A model generated the notes under the pieces. It was not told where the DNA came from. It made no database searches and was given only the letters and a program-made list of their open reading frames with translations. The position numbers and the translations under genes were made by a program. Positions 15,500 through 24,676 of a DNA stretch of 34,528 nucleotides are shown here, piece by piece. Source of the stretch: Terriglobia bacterium (GTDB taxonomy: Bacteria > Acidobacteriota > Terriglobia > Terriglobales > SCQP01); the NCBI GenBank assembly GCA_021323595.1, contig JAJPKR010000032.1, positions 1-34,528 on the forward strand. Direction: 5' to 3'. Positions within the stretch are counted from its first letter, which is position 1. Every line of letters starts with the position of its first letter.

Positions 15500-16141
15500 A
15501 TGCACGAATTGGTTTTGGCGGCGCGCACCGAGGCGCTGCTGGGCGGGCGGCCGCTGCAGGGGCTGGCGGTGGGCGGCGGCGAATACCTGGCGTTTCTGGC
15601 GCAACCGGAGAATACCCGGTTCATCTCCCGCGCCGCCGCGGAAACCGACCCCGCGTGGAAGCAGATCATTCCGTATATCGTCCTGCACTGCGCCGGCAGC
15701 GTCCTGCTCTATCGCCGCGGCGCCCACGGCGGTGAAGCGCGCCTGCACGCGCTGCATTCCATCGGCTTCGGCGGCCACGTCGCCAGCGGCGATGAAACCC
15801 TGTTCGCCGGCGGCTGGCGCACCTACCTCGACGGCGCGCGCCGCGAACTCGAAGAGGAAGTCGCGCTCGCGCCGGATGCGATCGCCGGCGAGCGCATTGT
15901 CGGCGTCATCAACGACGACAGCGTCGAAGTCGGGCGGGTGCACTTCGGCGTGGTGCATGTGTGCGATCTGCGGCGGCAGGAGGCGCGCCGGCGCGAGGCG
16001 CAGATCGCGGCGCCCCGGTGGATCGAAGTCGGGGCGCTGAGCGCGGCCGGGGTGGAGTTAGAGACCTGGTCCGCGCTCGTCGCCCGCCATTGGCCGGCGC
16101 TGGCGGCGCAGCCCGGATGGGCACCCCCGCCCTCGCGGTGA
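15500..16141 (+). CDS. NUDIX-family hydrolase (COG4112-like)
   Basis: The 213-residue protein should hydrolyse a nucleoside diphosphate linked to another group. A beta-rich N-terminal half with YIVLHCAGSVLLYRRG precedes a NUDIX-like region. That region has GFGGHV, an unusually long spacer of about 23 residues, and then the helix RRELEEEVAL, which supplies the REUxEE core. The final Gly of the classical box is Ala, and the first Glu of Gx5E is not in its usual place. The GGHV...GARRELEEE layout is what I recall for the MutT-like phosphoesterases of COG4112. It diverges from the kinase/deaminase gene, so a role in nucleotide clean-up is plausible but inferred. The stop is directly followed by the rplU promoter. 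Confidence 0.8.
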   Translation: MHELVLAARTEALLGGRPLQGLAVGGGEYLAFLAQPENTRFISRAAAETDPAWKQIIPYIVLHCAGSVLLYRRGAHGGEARLHALHSIGFGGHVASGDETLFAGGWRTYLDGARRELEEEVALAPDAIAGERIVGVINDDSVEVGRVHFGVVHVCDLRRQEARRREAQIAAPRWIEVGALSAAGVELETWSALVARHWPALAAQPGWAPPPSR

Positions 16142-16143
16142 GT

Positions 16144-16173
16144 TTGACGGCCGCGCTCGCGCCCCGGTAAAAT
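16144..16173 (+). promoter_or_regulatory. sigma70-type promoter of the rplU-rpmA-obgE-nadD cluster
   Basis: TTGACG at 16144-16149 and TAAAAT at 16168-16173 are separated by 18 bases, which is close to the vegetative consensus. Transcription would start near 16180, about 25 bases before ATG 16205, leaving room for the Shine-Dalgarno AGAGGGA at 16191-16197. It is the clearest promoter in the window. Confidence 0.75.
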
Positions 16174-16204
16174 GGAGTTTTTCCGACGAGAGAGGGATTT
16201 CATC

Positions 16205-16542
16205 ATGTATGCGGTGATCCGCAGCGGGGGGAAGCAATATCGCGTCGCGCCGGGCGATGTCATTCAAGTGGAGAAGCTGGCGGGCGCCGGCCCGCGCCTG
16301 GAGACCAGCGACGTGCTGGCGGTCCGCGACGACGGCGGGCTTCGCGTCGCCCCCAAGGACGTGCGCATCACCGCCGAAGTCGTCGAGCAGGGCGGGCGCG
16401 CAAAGTGCTGGTCTTTCACTACAAGCGCAAGAAGCAATACAAGAAGCTGGCGGGGCACCGCCAGCCGTTTACCGCCTTGCGCATCACCGGCATCGAAGTG
16501 AACGGCAAGACCTACGCCGCCGAATCGGCGACGGAGCAGTAA
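16205..16542 (+). CDS. rplU: 50S ribosomal protein L21, apparent frameshift
   Basis: L21 binds 23S rRNA in the large subunit. The first part (MYAVIRSGGKQYRVAPGDVI and following) reads in frame from ATG 16205 to about 16399 (AEVVEQGG). The conserved second half (KVLVFHYKRKKQYKK, then GHRQPFTALRITGIE) is intact only in the -1 frame from about 16402 and ends at the TAA at 16540-16542, three bases before rpmA. Read without correction, the protein derails and stops at 16501. One missing base within the GC run 16391-16401 (GGCGGGCGCGC) would restore about 113 residues, a normal L21 length. L21 is normally needed for growth and both halves are well conserved, so an assembly error is more likely than a dead gene. 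No canonical X XXY YYZ slippery site is present. Confidence 0.9.
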
Positions 16543-16545
16543 CCC

Positions 16546-16797
16546 ATGGCTCATAAGAAAGGCTTAGGCAGTTCGCGCAACGGCCGGGATTCCAACGCCC
16601 AGCGCCTGGGCGTCAAGGTCTTCGCGGGGCAGACGGTCCTGGGCGGCGCGATTTTGGTGCGGCAGCGCGGCACGCCGATCAAGCCCGGCGCCAATGTCGG
16701 CCGCGGCAAGGACGATACCCTGTATGCCCGCGCCGCGGGCCGGGTCGAATACGTGAACCGCGGCCGGGCCGGCAAATTCGTCCACGTCCGTCCTTAG
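16546..16797 (+). CDS. rpmA: 50S ribosomal protein L27
   Basis: The 83-residue protein starts [20 protein letters not shown], the standard bacterial L27 N-terminus reaching toward the peptidyl-transferase centre. The conserved [20 protein letters not shown] and [11 protein letters not shown] segments follow. It starts 3 bases after the rplU stop, the universal L21-L27 pairing. No N-terminal cleavage extension of the Firmicutes type is present. The 131 bases to obgE contain a CTTCCGG/CCGGAAG inverted repeat (16816-16822 with 16868-16874) and a possible obgE promoter. Confidence 0.97.
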   Translation: MAHKKGLGSSRNGRDSNAQRLGVKVFAGQTVLGGAILVRQRGTPIKPGANVGRGKDDTLYARAAGRVEYVNRGRAGKFVHVRP

Positions 16798-16914
16798 CTC
16801 CACCCCGTTGCTCTCCTTCCGGTTCGGCGCCACCGCAGGCGACGCGCGCCGGGGCGGCCCGGCAAGGCCGGAAGCGGCGCCGCGGGCGCGCTGGCTCCGG
16901 CGCGGGGACCCCTG

Positions 16915-16920
16915 TACCCT
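16915..16920 (+). promoter_or_regulatory. possible -10 element (TACCCT) before obgE
   Basis: TACCCT lies 8 bases before ATG 16929, the same hexamer and spacing seen before the kinase/deaminase gene. The obgE start has no obvious Shine-Dalgarno. It would allow obgE-nadD to be transcribed apart from the ribosomal genes. Confidence 0.35.
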
Positions 16921-16922
16921 GA

Positions 16923-18616
<1,694 letters not shown>

Positions 18617-18621
18617 CGGCC

Positions 18622-18645
18622 GCCGCTGGGCGCGCCCGGCGCGGC
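18622..18645. terminator. hairpin between convergent nadD and gltX
   Basis: GCCGC at 18622-18626 pairs with GCGGC at 18641-18645 around the inner palindrome GGGCGCGCCC (18628-18637). It sits in the 28-base gap between two convergent stops and could end both transcripts. It has no U-tract. Confidence 0.35.
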
Positions 18646-20081
18646 TAGCGGAAGGCGGCCAGGCAGCGGCGCAGCCGGTCGAGACTGCGGGCGCGGCCGA
18701 AGACCACGAGGCTCTCGAGCAGCGGCGGCGAGGCCTTCTTGCCGGTGAGGATGGCGCGCGCGAGCATGAACACTTCCTTCGCGCTCCAGCCGATTTCATC
18801 GGCCAGCGCGCGCAGCGCGCTGTCGAGCGCTTCCTTGTTCCAGTCGGCGCTTTCGAGCGCGGCGGCGAGGGCCTCCATCGCCTTGCGCGTCGCCGCTAAA
18901 TCGCGCTGCTTGGGAATGAGCACTTCCGCCGCCGGCAGCACCTCGTCGCGAAACAGGAAATCGGCCCAGTCGAAAAATTGCGCCAGCGTCTCGATGCGCT
19001 CTTGCACCAGCGGGCAGACCGCGCGCAGGTATTCGTCGGGAACGACGTTGGCGCGGACGGCGCGAAAGAACTCCTCGGGGGAAAGCGCGCGCAGGTAGAC
19101 ACCGTTGAGCCACTTCAGCTTCTCCAGGTCGAACACCGGGCCGCCCAAGCTGATCCGCTCGAACTGGAACTGCGCGATCATGTCCGCCAAGGTGAAGCGC
19201 TCCACTTCCTTGGCTTCGGCCGAGGGCGCGGGCATGCCGCCGCCCATCAGGCCTAAGAAGTTGACGAGCGCGGCGGGCAGAAACCCGGCTTGGCGGTAAT
19301 AGATCAGCGACACCGGGTTCTTGCGCTTCGAGATCTTCGACTTGTCGCGATTGCGCAGCAGGGGCATGTGCCAGAAACGAGGCAAAGCCCAGCCGAACGC
19401 TTGGTACAGCAGCACATGCTTGGGGGTCGAGCTGATCCACTCCTCGGCGCGGATGACGTCGCTGATTTGCATCTCATGGTCGTCGACGACGTTGGCGAGG
19501 TGGTAGGTGGGATAGCCGTCGCTTTTGAGCAGCACCTGATCGTCCACGTTGGCGTGCTCGAAGGTGATCTCGCCGCGCAACTCGTCGCGAAAGGTGGTGG
19601 CGCCCGCGAGCGGCACCGCCAAGCGGACGACGCAGGCTTCGCCGGCGGCGGCGCGGCGCGCGGCTTCGGCGGGCGGCAAGGCGCGGCAGCGGCGGTCGTA
19701 GCGAGGCGGCAGATGCGCCGCCATCTGCCGCCGGCGCATGTCTTCGAGCTCGGCGGCGGTGCAAAAGCACCGATACGCGCTGCCGGCCGCCAGCAACTGT
19801 TCCGCGCGCTCGCGGTAGAGCGCGGTACGCTCGGATTGCCGGTAGGGAGCGAACGGGCCGCCCACGTCCGGCCCTTCGTCCCACTCCAGCCCGAGCCAGC
19901 GCAGCGCCTCGTAGATCATCCGCTCCGAGGTCTCGACGAAGCGGGTGCGGTCGGTGTCTTCGATCCGCAACACGAATTTGCCTTCGCGCTGGCGCGCGAA
20001 AATCAGGTTCATCAGGGCGATATAGGCCGTGCCGACGTGCGGATCGCCGGTGGGGCTGGGTGCGATGCGAACGCGAACCAT
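18645..20081 (-). CDS. gltX: glutamate--tRNA ligase
   Basis: The 478-residue class I synthetase charges tRNA-Glu. The HIGH-equivalent is in PSPTGDPHVGTAY (His15-Val-Gly-Thr18), and the KMSKS-equivalent is KISKR at 249-253. A Cys pair (CFCT) followed by YDRRC lies where some GluRS proteins bind zinc. FRDELRGEITFEHANVDDQV and SDGYPTYHLANVVDDHEM are typical GluRS blocks. Full length and the C-terminal anticodon-binding helices (from about residue 330) rule out the short glutamyl-Q tRNA-Asp synthetase. ATG 20081 is preceded by TACTCT six bases upstream and no Shine-Dalgarno. Whether it also charges tRNA-Gln cannot be judged here. Confidence 0.96.
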   Translation of the reverse strand: MVRVRIAPSPTGDPHVGTAYIALMNLIFARQREGKFVLRIEDTDRTRFVETSERMIYEALRWLGLEWDEGPDVGGPFAPYRQSERTALYRERAEQLLAAGSAYRCFCTAAELEDMRRRQMAAHLPPRYDRRCRALPPAEAARRAAAGEACVVRLAVPLAGATTFRDELRGEITFEHANVDDQVLLKSDGYPTYHLANVVDDHEMQISDVIRAEEWISSTPKHVLLYQAFGWALPRFWHMPLLRNRDKSKISKRKNPVSLIYYRQAGFLPAALVNFLGLMGGGMPAPSAEAKEVERFTLADMIAQFQFERISLGGPVFDLEKLKWLNGVYLRALSPEEFFRAVRANVVPDEYLRAVCPLVQERIETLAQFFDWADFLFRDEVLPAAEVLIPKQRDLAATRKAMEALAAALESADWNKEALDSALRALADEIGWSAKEVFMLARAILTGKKASPPLLESLVVFGRARSLDRLRRCLAAFR

Positions 20082-20087
20082 AGAGAC

Positions 20088-20093
20088 AGAGTA
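20088..20093 (-). promoter_or_regulatory. possible -10 element (TACTCT) of gltX
   Basis: On the minus strand TACTCT, six bases, then ATG 20081. The same hexamer-to-start spacing appears at other genes in the window and points to leaderless transcription. Confidence 0.45.
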
Positions 20094-20206
20094 CAGGCGC
20101 CGGACGCACCGCAAGCGGGCGCCGCCGCTGACGAGACGGCGACGGACTGCTGTATGAGATCGTGACGATGACGCGCCCGGGCGCGAATGCCGGCCCGGCG
20201 CTGCTG

Positions 20207-21043
20207 TTACGGACCGACCGGTATGATGCGCACGGTCGAGCCGAAGCGTTTGTAGTTCTTGAACTGAATCACCATCTTCACGTGCGAATCGCCCAGCATC
20301 GAATCGGTGCTGGTGTAGACGGGAAACCAATGCTGCTTGTCGATCAGTTGCCGGTAGGTCGTGAACGGCAAGAACACGTTCTCCGGCTGCCCGTGCTTGT
20401 CGAATTCATCGGGTACCGCCTTGCCCACGCTCTTGACGATCTGAAAGTACTGGTCATCCACCCAAATCGTGCCGGCGAAATCACGATGCCCTTTGAGGAT
20501 TCGCTTGGGACGCACCGAAAAGCGGTAGGCGGTCAACTGATCGAGTTTCTCGTGGTCCAGGTACTTGACGTCGTAGTCGTTGAGGTCCTGGATCGCCACG
20601 GCGTACATATCCATGTTGAAGAAGTCGTCGAGGTCTTCCTCGGTCACCCGCACATCGCGCAGCGTGGGCTGGGGACACCAGGTACAGGTGATCTCGCGCT
20701 GGCCGTCGGGCGTGAAATTGATGTCGTCGGTCTGCTGGAAGCTCTGCCCGATGGGGTTGCCGTCGTCATCCACGAGGTAGACGTCGATGGATTCCGTGTA
20801 GGTGTAACTGTGCTTCAGCAGTTGCCGCGAGACCGCCTCGTTGGCGGCGAACTTGCGAATGATCTCAGGAATCTGAGCAGCGGGCGGATCGGCCAACCGC
20901 ACCGCCGGTGGCGGCGGCACGGGAATCGGCGGCGCGGTGATCGGTTGCGGCCCGAGCCTGACCTGGCCCTGCGCGGCGAGCGCGCAGCCGGCGAGCACGC
21001 CGAGCAGAACCCACCCCCTCCTTGCCCGGAAACCAACGGTCAT
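20207..21043 (-). CDS. putative lipoprotein of unknown function (LolA-like features)
   Basis: The 278-residue protein has an N-terminal export signal ending in the lipobox LAGC (Cys20), so it is probably a lipoprotein. A Pro-rich linker follows, then one domain with TYTESIDVYLVDDDGNPIGQ, a CTWC pair near the middle, and RILKGHRDFAGTIWVDDQYF followed by QIVKSVGK. The 'tether, beta-strands, conversion of a fitted value' character recalls the LolA/outer-membrane lipoprotein-sorting fold often seen in Acidobacteriota, but I do not recognise the family with certainty. It has the strongest Shine-Dalgarno in the window (GGGGAGGA about 6 bases before ATG 21043). The gene diverges from the secreted protein at 21151. 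A perfect palindrome CGCGCCCGGGCGCG at 20172-20185 lies beyond its stop and may terminate it. Confidence 0.75.
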   Translation of the reverse strand: MTVGFRARRGWVLLGVLAGCALAAQGQVRLGPQPITAPPIPVPPPPAVRLADPPAAQIPEIIRKFAANEAVSRQLLKHSYTYTESIDVYLVDDDGNPIGQSFQQTDDINFTPDGQREITCTWCPQPTLRDVRVTEEDLDDFFNMDMYAVAIQDLNDYDVKYLDHEKLDQLTAYRFSVRPKRILKGHRDFAGTIWVDDQYFQIVKSVGKAVPDEFDKHGQPENVFLPFTTYRQLIDKQHWFPVYTSTDSMLGDSHVKMVIQFKNYKRFGSTVRIIPVGP

Positions 21044-21060
21044 CGCTCTCCTCCCCTTTT

Positions 21061-21140
21061 CTAGATTCTAGTCTTCCCCGCGCCGCGCCGGGGATAAGGT
21101 GATTCTCCATACCTCGGAGCGACGCGCTCTGGACTAAAAT
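21061..21140. promoter_or_regulatory. divergent promoter region with CTAGATTCTAG palindrome
   Basis: A perfect inverted repeat CTAGA-T-TCTAG (21061-21071) contains a minus-strand TAGAAT that could be the -10 of the lipoprotein gene. On the plus strand TAAAAT at 21135-21140 lies 10 bases before ATG 21151 and could be the -10 of the secreted-protein gene. No good -35 was seen for either. Confidence 0.35.
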
Positions 21141-21150
21141 CGGATACGCC

Positions 21151-22065
21151 ATGCCTCGCTATGCCGGTTGGATCTGCGTGCCGGCGGCCGCCCTGCTGCT
21201 CGCCGCCGCCCCCGCTTGGGCTAAACACGCGGAATATATTCGCCCCATCGTCCAAGAGGTGCCGGCCGCCGGCCTCACTCAAGTCGTGTTGGTCAATCTG
21301 GTCGGGCCGATCTCGATTCAAACCGCGCCCAACGATGAGATCGGGATTCAGATTCTGATCCATGGCGGCGGGCTGGACCAAGTTTTCGCGCAGACGCTCA
21401 CGCAACAGCTCCAATTCAAGATCGAGCGCATCGGGCCGCAATTGCGCATCATCGGCGAATATCCCGTGGACCGTTTTCATGATTACGGCTATCCGCACAT
21501 GAAGAGCATTCTCGGCATCCACGGCACCGACAACAACCTCTATCCTCCCGGCCCCGACGGCAAGCCGGTGCGCATCCGCCACGCCGGCAACAAACATTCC
21601 GTCGAGCTGTGGGCGGAAATTCGCCTCCGCTTGCCGAGCAGCCTCGGCGTGGTCGTCCGCAATATATACGGCGACGTGCAACTCCGCGGCACCGACACCG
21701 ATGCGGCCGGCAGCGGCACCTTCGACGGCTTCACCGACGTGGGCGATTTCCTGATTCACAATCCCCGCTGGTCGGCGATGAAGCTTGAGAGCGATTACGG
21801 CGCGGTCAAGTTTCTCGACGGCTTCGGCGCCGTCAAGGACATCACCGTCAAGACCGACTTCGGCGGAACGTATTTTTATCTGCACCCGGGCGCGAGCGGG
21901 CGCATTCTGGCGCAAAAAGACCTCGGCTTCCTGCACAATGACTTCACCAACGCGATCTTCCAAAAGCAGGGAGACGAGCACGTTATGGTCTTGGGCGACG
22001 GCCACGGCACGGTGGTGCACGTGGATATGAACGTGGGAAGCTTGCATCTGGAAAAGGCGCCCTAG
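21151..22065 (+). CDS. secreted DUF4097-like protein of unknown function
   Basis: The 304-residue protein has a signal peptide (PAAALLLAAAPAWA, cleavage after residue 24) and a beta-rich body. GPISIQTAPNDEIGIQI, then later GVVVRNIYGDVQLRG, DFLIHNPRWSAMKLESDYGA and DITVKTDFGGTYF are regularly spaced strands. They describe the short parallel-strand repeats of DUF4097-type putative adhesins/anti-sigma-associated domains. No catalytic residues are evident. It is followed 28 bases later by another secreted protein and probably shares its mRNA. Confidence 0.7.
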   Translation: MPRYAGWICVPAAALLLAAAPAWAKHAEYIRPIVQEVPAAGLTQVVLVNLVGPISIQTAPNDEIGIQILIHGGGLDQVFAQTLTQQLQFKIERIGPQLRIIGEYPVDRFHDYGYPHMKSILGIHGTDNNLYPPGPDGKPVRIRHAGNKHSVELWAEIRLRLPSSLGVVVRNIYGDVQLRGTDTDAAGSGTFDGFTDVGDFLIHNPRWSAMKLESDYGAVKFLDGFGAVKDITVKTDFGGTYFYLHPGASGRILAQKDLGFLHNDFTNAIFQKQGDEHVMVLGDGHGTVVHVDMNVGSLHLEKAP

Positions 22066-22093
22066 CAGAGTGGTACCGGAGGCCGATGAACTC

Positions 22094-22912
22094 ATGAAGC
22101 CGCTATTGGTCTTTGCTCCTGTCTTCTTGCTCGCCGCCGCCTTGGGCGGGCAACAGCCAGCCAACTCGGCCGCCAACCCGGTCCCGCCGCTTGCGGCGCC
22201 GCCGGCGCCCATGCCCGCGGCCAGCGCCCCCGAGCCGTCGCTGCCGGCGGCGTTGGCACCGAATCCGAACGCGCTGCGCATCTACGTCCAGGGACTGCAA
22301 GGCCCCGACGCGGAGCAAATCGCGGGCCTGATCGCCCAGGACCTCTTCCAGTCCAAGCAAGTGGTCGTGACCGAGAACGCGAGCAATGCCAATCTGATCC
22401 TGAAGGGCGTGATCTACCGGCGGCTGGATGTACCCGCGACGGCGAAATCCGCGCACCGCCGCGCCCAGCGCCGTGCCGCCACGCATCGCGCGACGGCGGT
22501 ATCGGAGCCCGTCGGCACCTCCGGCGACGTCAGTTACATCAATCCGCAGGCGATTCCGGATGCCAGCACGGGGACGGGAGGCGGGGCGGCCATGCCCCCG
22601 GCGTCCGAATACAGTGCGAGCGGCATGCCGGGCGCCGACACTGCCTTGGACCTTGACCCGAATTTACCCTCGCTGGGCTCGCTGCTCAATCCCGGCCCCA
22701 CCGATCTCAGCCGATATCAATATCACCTCGATCTCGAGTTGATCGCGCCCGATGGCGATTTGGTCTGGATCAGCAACCGCGGCCCGGGGGCGCCGCAGTT
22801 CGCGGCCGCCAACCAAGCGGTGGCCACCAGCTTGCAGCCGATGCTCGATTTACTGGAGAAATCGGCGCAGAAGCCCGCACCGACGGCAGCGGCGCAGCCG
22901 GCCGCCCATTAG
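22094..22912 (+). CDS. secreted Ala/Pro-rich protein of unknown function
   Basis: The 272-residue protein has a signal peptide (MKPLLVFAPVFLLAAALGG) and a Pro/Ala-rich linker of about 45 residues. A small domain follows (RIYVQGLQGPDAEQIAGLI, then VVTENASNANLILKGVIYRR), and a disordered Ala/Ser/Pro/Gly stretch around residues 120-185. A second short beta segment (YHLDLELIAPDGDLVWISN) comes before a helical tail. The first domain resembles the 'low-copy curli-assembly-like' folds that read out a protein from ageing lipoprotein genes, but the match is too weak to name. The Shine-Dalgarno GGAGG is at 22078-22082. I use ATG 22094; the frame is open to 22070, but that lead-in is not signal-like. 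Confidence 0.7.
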   Translation: MKPLLVFAPVFLLAAALGGQQPANSAANPVPPLAAPPAPMPAASAPEPSLPAALAPNPNALRIYVQGLQGPDAEQIAGLIAQDLFQSKQVVVTENASNANLILKGVIYRRLDVPATAKSAHRRAQRRAATHRATAVSEPVGTSGDVSYINPQAIPDASTGTGGGAAMPPASEYSASGMPGADTALDLDPNLPSLGSLLNPGPTDLSRYQYHLDLELIAPDGDLVWISNRGPGAPQFAAANQAVATSLQPMLDLLEKSAQKPAPTAAAQPAAH

Positions 22913-22932
22913 TTCAGCGGCGTCGCCCGGCG

Positions 22933-23862
22933 CTAGCGGGCCCGCCCTTCGCCGCCGGGGCTGCGGCGCCTGGAATAGACGATCGCCAACGGCTCGCGCG
23001 CCAGCGAACGGCGCAACTGCGCCCGCGCGTGCATCGCCCAGGGACTAGTCGAATCGAGCTGCAAATACCGACGCCAGTGCGGGATCGCGCGCCGCCGTTC
23101 TCCCGATTTCTCACAAGCCAATGCCAGGTTGTAGTGCGCGTCCGCATAATCGGGCGCCAGTTGCACCGCCTGGCGATAGGCAGCGATCGCCTCGCGCATC
23201 CGGCCCGTCTCATCCAGCACATTGCCGAGATCGAAGTACGCGAGCGCGTAGCAGGGGTCCAGCGCGATCGCGCGCCGATAATATTCCTCGGCGCTGAGAA
23301 AATCGCCCTGGTGATACCGCAAGGTCCCCAGATTGATGCACGCGCTTGCGTGCCGCGGATCGAGCTCGAGGCACCGCTGGTAGGCGGCGGCGGCCAAGTC
23401 GCGATTTTCCGGCCGTTCCTCCAGCGAAACGCCATAGGCGAACCATTCCTCCGCTTCCACCGCGGCGGGCCGCGACCGGTGCTGGAACACAACGGCTCCC
23501 TTGTCGGCGGGAAAGGCCAGCAAGAGCTGGCCCGACACGGCCTCCATGCGCACCCCGCCCACCCGCGCTTCCAGCCGCCGGCGCGACGCGAACAGACCCA
23601 AATCGGTTAAGGGATCGAGGTCGGGCACCCGGGAGCGCAGCGCCGCCAAGCCTTCCCGCAGCGCGTGCGGCGAAAGCCGCGACGAAAGTTGCCGCAGCTT
23701 CTGCAGTGAAACCAGGTCTTGATAACCGTAGCGGCGCTTCGCCGCTACCAGCCCCGTGCGCTCCCAGCGGCTCAAGCGGCGTGCGGAGACGCTGAGCAGC
23801 CGCAAGACACGCGGCCGCGAGTATTCGACACAGCTTGGCAAACTTGGTCGCTCCCCGGCCAT
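22933..23862 (-). CDS. MerR-like HTH protein with C-terminal TPR repeats
   Basis: In the 309-residue protein, residues about 14-70 resemble a MerR-type winged helix: a start like YSRPRVLRLLSVSARRLSRW, then ERTGLVAAKRRYGYQDLVSL, where the Arg-Arg-Tyr-Gly-Tyr turn is typical of MerR wings. From about residue 140 there are about four tetratricopeptide repeats (AAYQRCLELDPRHASACINL, YYRRAIALDPCYALAYFDLG, AYRQAVQLAPDYADAHYNLA). It could be a transcription regulator that uses the TPRs to bind a partner; no ligand site can be assigned. ATG 23862 is preferred over an in-frame TTG 24 bases upstream. It is convergent with the secreted protein gene (20-base gap). Confidence 0.82.
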   Translation of the reverse strand: MAGERPSLPSCVEYSRPRVLRLLSVSARRLSRWERTGLVAAKRRYGYQDLVSLQKLRQLSSRLSPHALREGLAALRSRVPDLDPLTDLGLFASRRRLEARVGGVRMEAVSGQLLLAFPADKGAVVFQHRSRPAAVEAEEWFAYGVSLEERPENRDLAAAAYQRCLELDPRHASACINLGTLRYHQGDFLSAEEYYRRAIALDPCYALAYFDLGNVLDETGRMREAIAAYRQAVQLAPDYADAHYNLALACEKSGERRRAIPHWRRYLQLDSTSPWAMHARAQLRRSLAREPLAIVYSRRRSPGGEGRAR

Positions 23863-24664
23863 GGGCCCGTCCTCGAAGCAGCCCAACTACTTCATACGCG
23901 AAACGATGACCCAATTCAAGGGGCAAAGCTGGTATCGAACCACAATTTATTGGGGTGCCGGGAGCGCTGCCGGGCGAAGGCGGGCGGTAAAGTGCCGCAA
24001 GAAGGGTGCCTGATAAGTCAACTGCAGCCCGCAAATCGCAATGCGAAGGGCCCAACGGGCGATGATCCATTCGACGGGTTTAGACGTGTCGTGGAAACGC
24101 CAGCCGCAAGAAATCCTGAGGGGCAAGCTGATGATCGACACCCTCCGCATTCCGCTCGCGGAACATCAGCGTCCCGCTCTCCGCCGGGCGGATACCCGCT
24201 TCCCATGGGCGGTTGGGCCGGCGCCACGCCCGGAAATTGCACGGGCGAAACTTGCGGCAAGAAGGCACGCACCGCGATATCAATCGCATGCCCACCCTGC
24301 GGCCGAACAAGGGGCGATGCGGTACGACAGGTAGTGTTTTCCCAATGCCTTGTCGGAGCCCAGCGCAATCGGTCCGCAGATGGCGTCCGGCCAAACCGCT
24401 GTAGTTCAACGGCGGCGGCCTATAACAAGTTGCCAGCTGGCGGCGAGCAGGGCGGCGCGCGGCTCGCGGGCGGGTTGGCGGTTCGGCTCCGGGTTCTCGT
24501 TGCGAAACAACTCGCTGATCGTCCGGCTCACGGCGGGCTCCACTGCCCGCAGTTTATCGGTCCGAACTGGCACCCTCCGCGCGTGCGAGCGCCGTGCGGG
24601 CGGCGCGAGGGCGGGGTTGCGCGGGAGCGGCGGGGTAAGCGGTGATCTGGTGCGAGTGACTTGG
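23863..24664. other. about 800 bases without a supportable gene
   Basis: Short reading frames exist in all directions (for example 24041-24334 plus, 24018-24409 minus), but none shows a recognisable domain, signal peptide or coding rhythm like its neighbours. The stretch reads less GC-biased than the genes around it. A near-perfect hairpin ACCACAA-TTTA-TTGGGGT sits at 23939-23956 (one mismatch in seven pairs), followed by a repeated TGCCGGG. It could be a decayed gene, an old insertion or a repeated intergenic element. No tRNA was found: GGTATCGAACC at 23931 resembles a T-arm but lacks a matching stem. Confidence 0.5.
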
Positions 24665-24670
24665 TATGCT
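24665..24670 (+). promoter_or_regulatory. possible -10 element (TATGCT) of ggt
   Basis: TATGCT is followed by exactly six bases and ATG 24677, with no Shine-Dalgarno. This is consistent with a leaderless mRNA. Confidence 0.45.
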
Positions 24671-24676
24671 GGCGCC

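Noticed and set aside
16391-16404. programmed -1 frameshift site in rplU
   Set aside because: No X XXY YYZ heptamer is present in the zero frame at this run, so a slippery site is not supported.
22086-22097. three-codon mini-ORF ATGAACTCATGA overlapping the start of the secreted protein gene
   Set aside because: Too short to judge. The Shine-Dalgarno is too close to its ATG and better placed for ATG 22094.
23900-23990. tRNA-like GGTATCGAACC
   Set aside because: Looks like a T-arm in reverse, but no 5-bp T stem, anticodon arm or acceptor stem can be drawn on either strand.
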